Below, one piece after another: positions 7,501 through 11,359 of a stretch of DNA of 11,359 bases; position 1 is the stretch's first letter; each line of letters begins with the position of its first letter. A program made the position numbers and the translations under genes. This DNA is from Acidobacteriota bacterium. GTDB taxonomy: Bacteria > Acidobacteriota > Terriglobia > UBA7540. The stretch lies in NCBI GenBank assembly GCA_021786455.1, contig JAJYNF010000131.1:1-11359 (forward strand), written 5' to 3'. The notes under the pieces are model-generated. The model was not told the origin of the DNA and made no database searches. It saw only the letters and a list, made by a program, of their open reading frames with translations.

Positions 7501-7648
7501 AGCCGAGCGCCTTGAAGAATGGGCCGATGAAGTCGAGGCGCGCTTGGGCTTCAGGGTAGCCCTTCGACGAATAATGGTCTCGGTCAGAATTGAATTTCTT
7601 TACGAGTCGCTCGATGCGGCCTGTGAAGCTTTCGACGGTGTCAGGCAA
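4598..7648 (-). CDS. Type IIG (Eco57I-like) restriction endonuclease and N6-adenine DNA methyltransferase
   Basis: A single chain of about 1016 aa should both cut and methylate DNA. Numbering starts at TTG 7648, chosen because AGGAG lies 5 nt upstream; an earlier TTG at 7669 has no SD. Near the N-terminus, GRPDYSFR followed by FFVEAKAP gives D79 and E93-x-K95, a PD-(D/E)XK nuclease site. A helical linker leads to GGVYYTPKYIVDYIV (about 361-375). The methylase follows, with the S-adenosylmethionine motif DPACGSGSF (398-406) and the catalytic NPPY (559-562) of N6-adenine enzymes. The region from about 710 to 940, with FQGIKTGAD and PLVKGGDSKRY (774-784), is a TaqI-like target-recognition domain. 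The C-terminus carries the family tail IAATDAEIDDLVYELYGIT. All key residues are intact, so an active enzyme is expected. The recognition sequence cannot be read. It heads the putative operon. Confidence 0.95.
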   Translation of the reverse strand: MPDTVESFTGRIERLVKKFNSDRDHYSSKGYPEAQARLDFIGPFFKALGWDIENEAGLPHFEREVVVEHGESDMTGRPDYSFRVNGQTKFFVEAKAPSEGLDDPRHILQAIGYAWNTKSVFFVVLTNFEEFRFYDGSLTPDERNPDKGLLFKLAYADYLSNFQKLWEFSRERVTAGSLDAMLPRDRRTERLRIPPDEKFLEELTGWRVELARDIYKNNRGLTARQLNEVVQRLLDRIVFIRIAEDRRIIERYQLRAAAEEWRARGGKFDIFDWLRPLFEKINDDFNGEIFKPNDLLEETRVDSEVLAKIIERLYPPKSPYRFDVIGVELLGSIYERYLGKTIRVTPKLVHVEDKPEVRKAGGVYYTPKYIVDYIVKSTVGKVIEGKSPKQIEKIRILDPACGSGSFLIGAFQCLIDYHVRYLVDHPKEAHVHPLFPDLVKGENSEPRLSVIRKARILRNNLFGVDIDPQAVEITMMSLYLKALEGEKSQLPPKQHLLPELKYNIICGNSLIGPDVYKDTQLGLFGDVEKERINAFDWNSETAGFGQIMNGGGFDCVIGNPPYIRVQTLQEWAPFEVEFYKRRYKAASSGNYDIYVVFVEKGLNVLNENGKLGFILPHKFFNAHYGEPLRGLISEGKHLSQIIHFGDQQVFEGASNYTCLLFLDKRANAKFHFARVDALEDWLTSRKATQGTVPAARATALEWNFAVGGAAALLEKLSKMPVKLEDVTSRIFQGIKTGADKIYIVEERDRGRRRVKIYSREKQTEYWMEPDLLHPLVKGGDSKRYSLSRTNRLLLFPYAAAEKGPSRLLPADFMKRKYRLTWKYLCENKHYLENREDGIMGGPEWYAYTRNQALDVMPLRKIFTPDIASRASFSLDPSGELFFTGGVAGGYGILVLPDYSREYILGLLNSRLLEWFIRQTATQMRGGYYSFESRFIRHLPIRDIDASDRRAKARHDKIVTLVGRMLELNKKKHAGNLAPSGIDGADRGIAATDAEIDDLVYELYGITDEERKVIEER

Positions 7649-7684
7649 ACTCTTCTCCTGGGACAGCAAGGCAATCGAGAGAGA

Positions 7685-7712
7685 GTTTAATGCGAGTGGC
7701 GAGCGTATTCAA
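7685..7712 (-). promoter_or_regulatory. Weak candidate promoter of the restriction operon
   Basis: On the minus strand TTGAAT (7707-7712), a 16-nt spacer and TTAAAC (7685-7690) lie about 40 nt before the chosen TTG start. The -10 matches poorly (3 of 6), so this is only a position to test. The 152-nt gap to the upstream toxin gene makes a separate promoter plausible. Confidence 0.25.
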
Positions 7713-7753
7713 GACAGGCTGCGGAGCGCCTCGGCGTTCGGGCAAAATGGCTC

Positions 7754-7779
7754 AAAAAACGCCGGGCCAACGTTGGGCC
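7754..7779 (-). terminator. Possible weak terminator after the toxin gene
   Basis: Just downstream of the toxin stop, the minus strand has GGCC (7776-7779) and GGCC (7765-7768) arms around a short loop, then CGGCG and six T (7759-7754). The stem is short (4 bp), so termination would be partial at best. Confidence 0.25.
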
Positions 7780-7800
7780 GACTTCAAAAACATTTGCCGT

Positions 7801-8241
7801 TCAATGGCCACTGCGGAGCACCTGGAGGAATTCCACATCCGTCAGGATTCGCATCTTCTTCGTCGCCGCAAACGCGATTACCTTGTCGTCGAAAAAGTCC
7901 GCATCCAAAGTGCAGATAACATCCGCACTCCCGGCAAGTGCGGTGCCGAGAACCGGCTCATCAGTTGGGTCTCGCAAGACGTTTCTCGGGACGGGCACAG
8001 GGTCAACGAGCGTCGATACACGGGCCAAGTATTCCAGGTATTTTGCGATATCTCCGGCCGCAAGTCCTGAACGCTTGAGCAACCTCGGGTAAGTGAGAAT
8101 CCTGCCCAATTCTTGAAGCAGGTATTGAGAGAGGATTATGGTATCAATGCCGGTCGCTGCATAGAGCAAGGCGCGGCGAGCCGGCCCATGAGCGCGCTGG
8201 TGGGCGCGAGCCAGCACGTTCGTGTCAACAACAATTTTCAC
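7801..8241 (-). CDS. PIN-domain toxin of a toxin-antitoxin pair
   Basis: The 146-aa product starts at a GTG overlapping the antitoxin stop in GTGA. It begins KIVVDTNVLARA, the standard first strand of a PIN RNase with metal-binding D6. Other acidic residues sit where the family needs them: E44 in LLQELGRIL, D94 in DPTDEPVLGTAL, and D113 and D115 in TLDADF. Length and layout fit the PIN family grouped as COG1569-type putative toxins, relatives of VapC, which cleave specific RNAs using Mg2+ in the cytoplasm. The tight overlap with the upstream gene implies coupled production with its antitoxin. No catalytic residue appears lost, so it is probably active. It ends 152 nt before the restriction gene. 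Confidence 0.9.
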   Translation of the reverse strand: MKIVVDTNVLARAHQRAHGPARRALLYAATGIDTIILSQYLLQELGRILTYPRLLKRSGLAAGDIAKYLEYLARVSTLVDPVPVPRNVLRDPTDEPVLGTALAGSADVICTLDADFFDDKVIAFAATKKMRILTDVEFLQVLRSGH

Positions 8242-8525
8242 TCACGCTCGCGGTATCGAGGGCGGACGCTGCGCAGCGCCTCGTCGAGGGTCTCTTCCAT
8301 TTCGCTATCTGGTACGTCTTTTGTCTTTTGGTCTATCCGATTGAAGTGCTCTTTGAGTCCGCGCGCAGCTTGGCTTCTTGCTTCTCCGGTCGGGGCTGCG
8401 TGAGGCTCGAACGCCATAATGCTCACTTCCTCTGTGTCCTTCAGCGCGCGGCCCAATTCCGCTTCCAGCGCAGTCCGCGTCTGCGGCTTCATTTCGCTCG
8501 CCTTGTGGATCAGCACGTTAGGCAT
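8238..8525 (-). CDS. Probable antitoxin of the PIN toxin, 95 aa
   Basis: ATG 8525 is preceded by AAGGAG 7 nt upstream, which fixes the start; a longer frame reaches 8555 without an SD. The product is charged and mainly helical: residues 1-30 (MPNVLIHKASEMKPQTRTAL and on) form a compact N-terminal part, and about 45-95 are rich in Glu, Asp, Lys and Arg and probably wrap the toxin once folded. No standard DNA-binding domain (AbrB, ribbon-helix-helix, Phd) is obvious. The identification rests on the order antitoxin then toxin and the 4-nt overlap. It begins 42 nt after the membrane-protein gene and may share its transcript. Confidence 0.75.
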   Translation of the reverse strand: MPNVLIHKASEMKPQTRTALEAELGRALKDTEEVSIMAFEPHAAPTGEARSQAARGLKEHFNRIDQKTKDVPDSEMEETLDEALRSVRPRYRERE

Positions 8526-8537
8526 AGAAAAGCTCCT

Positions 8538-8554
8538 TGCCCAAAGTAAGGGCA
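8538..8554. promoter_or_regulatory. Inverted repeat before the antitoxin gene
   Basis: TGCCC (8538-8542) and GGGCA (8550-8554) flank a 7-nt centre just upstream of the antitoxin SD, in the 42-nt gap after the membrane-protein gene. This is where toxin-antitoxin pairs usually carry their autoregulatory operator. The arms are short, so the call is weak. Confidence 0.25.
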
Positions 8555-8567
8555 TTCGCCAACAACC

Positions 8568-9194
8568 TCACTTTTTCTGAGGCGGTTGAGGCGTCTGGGC
8601 TTGTTGTGGTGCCGGAGAAGGCTTCGGTACGGGTGTCATCCCGACTGGCTGCCTCCCGCGCTGTTCTGGAGTAGGGGTCATGTTGATGGGCGCGCGTCCT
8701 TCTTGAAGGCGGGTGGTTCTTGGTTCGCTCATGCTTGGTAATCTCCTTAACCTTTCAATGTTGCCGATACAGAATACCAGAGTCAAGAGGAACCCAGCAA
8801 GAAACAGTGTGCCCGCCACTCGAGTCATCCACGGCAAGGCCTTTGACGGCCCGCTCTTCTTATTGTAGTAGCTTTCATCGCGCTCGATATGATAATGCCA
8901 CAGAAAATCCAACTGCCTGTTGTGTGCGGCAACACTCACTAGGAAAGATGCCACTGTCACCAAGACGCAAGCGGAAAAGCAAATCCACGACGTGAACAGC
9001 GACCATATCCAGATGGCTTTCTGAAGCGGTACGATGTCTTTGATGAACGCGAGCGACAGTGCGAGCGCAGCACTGGAAAGCGTAAGCAGGCTCTGGTCGA
9101 AACTATCAGTACTTGCCTGGATGTCCTGCCAGACCTGCCTTTTATGTTCATTATAAAGATCCCACTGAGAGCTCGCCTCAGTTTGCGTCTCCAT
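8568..9194 (-). CDS. Three-helix membrane protein with repeated C-terminal tail motif
   Basis: I prefer ATG 9194 (AAGGAG 12 nt upstream) over a GTG at 9224 that would add 10 polar residues. Numbering from the ATG, a soluble helix (WDLYNEHKRQVWQDIQ, about 11-26) leads into membrane helices near 37-55 (ALALSLAFIKDIV), 62-90 (tryptophan-rich) and 126-145 (TLFLAGFLLTLVF). The phrase LSSAALALSLAFIKDIVP is typical of a widespread uncharacterised membrane family found in accessory regions. The last 60 residues are Pro/Gln rich and include RAPINMTPTP and RQPVGMTPVPKP, matching motifs in the neighbouring 96-aa protein. Function unknown; a role in defence or sensing at the inner membrane is conjecture. 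Confidence 0.85.
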   Translation of the reverse strand: METQTEASSQWDLYNEHKRQVWQDIQASTDSFDQSLLTLSSAALALSLAFIKDIVPLQKAIWIWSLFTSWICFSACVLVTVASFLVSVAAHNRQLDFLWHYHIERDESYYNKKSGPSKALPWMTRVAGTLFLAGFLLTLVFCIGNIERLRRLPSMSEPRTTRLQEGRAPINMTPTPEQRGRQPVGMTPVPKPSPAPQQAQTPQPPQKK

Positions 9195-9346
9195 TTCCGG
9201 CTTGCGCTCCTTTTGGTCGCTCACTCTCAGCCTGAAGGCCCAACCGGGTCCCTGCGCGACACGCGTCTATGAATAGAAAAACGTTCCGCCGTTTAGTCCC
9301 GAACGAGCGTTCATTCGCCTGTACCGGCAGGGCCGGAATACGCAGA

Positions 9347-9377
9347 ATTATACACCGCGACGTTCAAATAATGTGAA
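9347..9377 (-). promoter_or_regulatory. Candidate promoter of the membrane-protein gene
   Basis: The minus strand has a perfect TATAAT -10 (9347-9352) and TTCACA (9372-9377, 5 of 6 for a -35) with a rather long 19-nt spacer. Transcription would start near 9340, giving a leader of about 145 nt with small palindromes (GAACG-AG-CGTTC at 9301-9312). Confidence 0.4.
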
Positions 9378-9414
9378 GCCCTCAAGAGCGGAGGATTGCG
9401 GGAAGTCACAAGAT

Positions 9415-9705
9415 TTATTTCTTCTGGTCAGTAGTGGCTGCTGACGATTTTTGATCAGCCGGCTTTGGCGTCCGAACCATTGTCAGGGGTTGTCGCCCTT
9501 TTTGCAGGTTGTCGCCTGTCTTACTTTGTTTGATGCCATTGGCACTGGCCATACTCATGGCTAAGGGCCGCCGTCCTCCATGTAAGGATTCGATGCAAAG
9601 GCCTGACCGACTCCCGGTATTAGCCCATGTTTCCTTTATAGGATTAGGAGTCATGCTGAGTGTGGGTCGAGCATCCATGCCAATGGAGCGTTTCGATTGT
9701 TTCAT
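9415..9705 (-). CDS. Small protein with repeated R-x-P-x-x-M motifs, 96 aa
   Basis: ATG 9705 has a strong SD, AGGAGG 10 nt upstream, so I prefer it to the longer open frame reaching 9753. The product is hydrophilic, basic and probably disordered, with no membrane segment. It contains three related motifs: RPTLSMTPNP (13-22), RRPLAMSMAS (45-54) and RQPLTMVRTPKP (71-82). The third and the Lys-rich end (DQKK) closely resemble the tail of the membrane protein encoded next on the same strand (RQPVGMTPVPKP, ending PQKK). This argues that the frame is real and that the two products are related or interact. The gap to the next gene is about 220 nt and contains a possible promoter. No known family was recognised. 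Confidence 0.65.
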   Translation of the reverse strand: MKQSKRSIGMDARPTLSMTPNPIKETWANTGSRSGLCIESLHGGRRPLAMSMASANGIKQSKTGDNLQKGRQPLTMVRTPKPADQKSSAATTDQKK

Positions 9706-9813
9706 TAGAGGCGTCCCTCCTGAATTCGGGAGTGTTCCCCATAAGGATATCATACTTCCAGGTGGCTATTGTTGTGCGGTTGGCGGGTGCAAAACGGGTG
9801 GATGTAAATGGAC

Positions 9814-9840
9814 GGCGGGCCAGCCAGGGGTTGGCCCGCC
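9814..9840. other. Perfect GC-rich hairpin, possible plus-strand terminator
   Basis: GGCGGGCCA (9814-9822) pairs with TGGCCCGCC (9832-9840) around a 9-nt loop. On the plus strand it is followed by CCTGCTTTTG, which could act as a weak terminator, but no plus-strand gene precedes it. A dispersed palindromic repeat of the genome is an alternative. Confidence 0.5.
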
Positions 9841-10097
9841 CCTGCTTTTGTGGCAAGTTTCATTCATTTGGATAGCCTGCGCGCAGAATCATGTCGGTGG
9901 AAGATTCGTCGCGTGGAGCGTTCGTTCACGCGTTGACCGTCGTTCCAGTGCTGAATGTAACGACCTAGTGCGGAAAGCGCATCAGCCCGCCGCAAGCGGA
10001 CCCGAACCCTCAGTTTGACCTCACCCGGCGGGCCGAACCGTCTCCGCGCTGGACGGGCGGGTGGCCGGCCCGCTCGCCATCACTCTGAGGCAAGACG

Positions 10098-10127
10098 TTG
10101 CCATCGCAAGAAGCGCTTCGATGGCAA
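10098..10127. other. Perfect 9-bp inverted repeat
   Basis: TTGCCATCG (10098-10106) and CGATGGCAA (10119-10127) are exact inverses around a 12-nt centre that itself contains the palindrome AAGCGCTT. No T-run follows, so it is not a standard terminator. It lies downstream of the XRE regulator gene; a protein-binding site or repeat unit is possible. Confidence 0.45.
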
Positions 10128-10214
10128 GGGCAGCGGAGCCGTGCGGGGTTTCCCAATAGATTCGCCGGCTCAATCACTTCACCAACCTCACGGCCACTGG
10201 CGCGCCTGACATTT

Positions 10215-10442
10215 TCATTCTGCTTCTTTGACAATCTCGCTCAATCTTCTGTCGAGAGCGACAGCGAGTTGATTGGCGACCTCAATTCCTACGCTGACCT
10301 TCCCCAGTTCGATGCTGCTCACATAGGTGCGGTGAATTCCGGCGCGGTCGGCGAATTCTTCTTGCGAAAGTCCGACCTGCTCGCGGGCGCGTCGAATTGC
10401 GCGACCGAATGTCCGCCGGGAGAATCGGGTTGCCTTTGGCAC
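10215..10442 (-). CDS. XRE-family transcriptional regulator, 75 aa
   Basis: The protein is one Cro/C1-type helix-turn-helix domain. FGRAIRRAREQVGLSQEEFA (about 12-31) gives helices 1 and 2, AGIHRTYVSSIELGK (34-48) is the recognition helix and turn, and the last 25 residues complete the five-helix fold (VANQLAVALDRRLSEIV). Length and layout match small repressors and the controller proteins of some restriction-modification systems. The start is GTG 10442; no SD is visible and no later Met fits, so a leaderless or weakly translated mRNA is possible. It is divergent from the Cys-rich gene, with an inverted repeat (10461-10476) between them that it may bind. The restriction operon is 2.5 kb away, so direct control of it is speculative. 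Confidence 0.85.
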   Translation of the reverse strand: MPKATRFSRRTFGRAIRRAREQVGLSQEEFADRAGIHRTYVSSIELGKVSVGIEVANQLAVALDRRLSEIVKEAE

Positions 10443-10445
10443 GCA

Positions 10446-10476
10446 TTGTTTGTACAGTCGAGCACACGATAGTGCT
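10446..10476 (+). promoter_or_regulatory. Candidate operator and promoter between divergent genes
   Basis: AGCAC (10461-10465) and GTGCT (10472-10476) form an inverted repeat with a 6-nt centre, 19 nt before the XRE start. On the plus strand TTGTTT (10446-10451), 16 nt and GATAGT (10468-10473) give a possible promoter for the Cys-rich gene, with the -10 inside the repeat. Repression of that gene by the XRE protein, and self-regulation, would fit. Confidence 0.3.
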
Positions 10477-10499
10477 ACAGACGATCCTCTACATGAAGG

Positions 10500-11096
10500 G
10501 TGCCCGGCAGTCCGCTCACGTCTTTAGGCCACAGGGCACTTCGTAGGGCCAGGGAGGTCCCGCAGCCTTTGGACCCTCCTGGCGTTCATATAGACCTACC
10601 TGACAATCAGGAGCATGATCGGCGGCCCCGATGCGCAGGCCCATGCCGCTGGCCGCGTGCGCGACTATGCCTACTAAAGGGCTGCGAGGAGCGCTTTCAC
10701 CCCTATCAGGGCTCGCAAAGGTATTGCAGTGAGACGTGCCAAAAAGCAGCGCGGAGGTGGTCCCGGTGGAAAGCTCAGCAAAAATATCGCGGGACACATC
10801 TCGGCAAGGCGAAACGAAACGCCCAATCCCGGCGCCATAGGGAGCGGATAAGGAAAAGAAACAAAGCGGCGATCGACCGTATCGCCGGCGGTGCGAGGGT
10901 AATCACTACAAACGCTATTTTTGACGGCTCGTGCGACCGGCCCGGCTGCTACGAAAGGTTCCTCCGCAGCCGGAGATCGCCATTACAGCGTTTCTGCTCG
11001 GAGGGTTGCCGGTGCGCTCTGGAGCGCGTCCTGAAGAGGGAACGGCATTGGCGACGGTCGCAACTTAGTGCAAATACGGACGTGTCACACGTCTAG
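10500..11096 (+). CDS. Cys-rich, probably zinc-binding protein, 198 aa
   Basis: The frame opens at GTG 10500, as an in-frame TGA at 10494 blocks anything earlier. A TTG at residue 24 with an upstream GGAGG is another possible start. Two similar Cys modules are visible: C-x4-C then YCSETC near residues 57-80 (CLLKGCEERF, QRYCSETCQKAARR), and C-x4-C then FCSEGC near 145-170 (CDRPGCYERF, QRFCSEGCRCALER). A further CAGPC precedes the first. The linker is very basic (RNAQSRRHRERIRKR). This suggests a duplicated zinc-finger-like unit binding nucleic acid. I recognise the type from uncharacterised proteins in mobile regions but cannot name a family. A serine recombinase starts 134 nt downstream on the same strand, so a role in the mobile element is possible. 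Confidence 0.75.
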   Translation: MPGSPLTSLGHRALRRAREVPQPLDPPGVHIDLPDNQEHDRRPRCAGPCRWPRARLCLLKGCEERFHPYQGSQRYCSETCQKAARRWSRWKAQQKYRGTHLGKAKRNAQSRRHRERIRKRNKAAIDRIAGGARVITTNAIFDGSCDRPGCYERFLRSRRSPLQRFCSEGCRCALERVLKRERHWRRSQLSANTDVSHV

Positions 11097-11230
11097 CCGG
11101 TCAGGGTGAAAACAGGCGCGACGCAAGTCCTTTCGGGTCGGCAGATCACTCCGATATATTGACGCCCTTTGCGAGCTTCCATTAGCCTTCGGCTTGCATT
11201 CATTTCCGTTACGCCGAATGGTGCAGCCAG

Positions 11231-11359
11231 ATGGATGACATAGCTAAGCTGCCAGCACCCCAGCACGATCCTGAACCGATTCCGGTCGTGGAATACGTCC
11301 GAATGTCCACTGAACACCAGCAGTATTCAACTGAAAATCAGCGAAAGGTAATACGCCAA
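11231..11359 (+). CDS. Serine recombinase (resolvase/invertase family), N-terminus only
   Basis: From ATG 11231 the frame runs open to the window edge (43 codons). After a variable leader of about 20 residues it reads VVEYVRMSTEHQQYSTENQR, the hallmark start of the serine recombinase catalytic domain: YVRMST, with the nucleophile serine in the family's Y-x-R-x-S position, then the Q/EN-Q segment. Such enzymes cut and rejoin DNA by a covalent serine link to integrate, excise or invert segments. The rest of the gene is beyond the window, so large or small subfamily cannot be decided. The SD is weak. Its presence supports a mobile origin for this end of the window. Confidence 0.85.
   Translation, partial: MDDIAKLPAPQHDPEPIPVVEYVRMSTEHQQYSTENQRKVIRQ

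Larger units (their letters stand above)
9706..10214. other. Stretch with no convincing gene
   Basis: Open frames cross on both strands, but none has an SD plus protein-like composition. The stretch holds two perfect 9-bp hairpins (9814-9840 and 10098-10127) and several GC-rich short palindromes. Its left end should carry the promoter of the 96-aa gene; a TATGAT-like -10 lies near 9745-9755, without a clear -35. Confidence 0.55.

Noticed and set aside
9509..10018. 169-codon plus frame with hydrophobic start
   Set aside because: It is antisense to the 96-aa gene and runs through a hairpin; no SD and no recognisable family.
10010..10234. 74-codon minus frame overlapping the XRE gene end
   Set aside because: TTG start without SD, Arg/Gly/Pro-rich translation, and it crosses a 9-bp palindrome; probably non-coding.
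11093..11317. 74-codon minus frame at the right end
   Set aside because: It is antisense to the recombinase start and the gap before it, with no SD.

Overview
The window comes from an unidentified bacterium of moderately high GC. Its genes mostly have good Shine-Dalgarno (SD) sites and use ATG, GTG and TTG starts. No rRNA, intact tRNA or CRISPR array was seen. The gene mix (restriction-modification, toxin-antitoxin, small orphan genes, Cys-rich protein, serine recombinase) marks an accessory region or genomic island. I cannot name the taxon from the sequence.

Layout. Left edge (1-852, minus): an incomplete gene for a DNA-binding protein with sigma-factor-like features. It runs off the window and its 5' end lies in one arm of a long imperfect inverted repeat (829-1120). 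From 853 to 1746 there is no convincing gene; the DNA is GC-rich and strongly palindromic, with two look-alike hairpins and a possible tRNA relic. Two small genes follow: 42 aa on the minus strand (1747-1875) and 49 aa on the plus strand (2130-2279), the latter probably leaderless.

Centre (2366-9705): all likely genes lie on the minus strand. In order of transcription they are a 96-aa protein and a three-helix membrane protein that share a repeated tail motif, a PIN-domain toxin-antitoxin pair with a 4-nt overlap, a single-chain restriction-methylation enzyme of about 1016 aa (PD-(D/E)XK nuclease plus N6-adenine methylase plus TaqI-like specificity region), a 298-aa protein with a HEPN-like C-terminus, a 59-aa protein that is a paralogue of the enzyme's C-terminal tail, a 196-aa membrane-anchored protein, and a doubtful ORF. 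The four genes from the enzyme to the membrane protein are close together (2, 19 and 28 nt apart) and look like one defence operon. The free-standing tail protein is its most unusual member.

Right side (9706-11359): a 500-bp stretch with two perfect 9-bp hairpins and no convincing gene, then a small XRE-type regulator (minus). A Cys-rich, probably zinc-binding protein is transcribed away from it, and the start of a serine recombinase runs off the window. A 16-bp inverted repeat between the regulator and the Cys-rich gene is a candidate operator. The recombinase suggests that the region is, or was, mobile.
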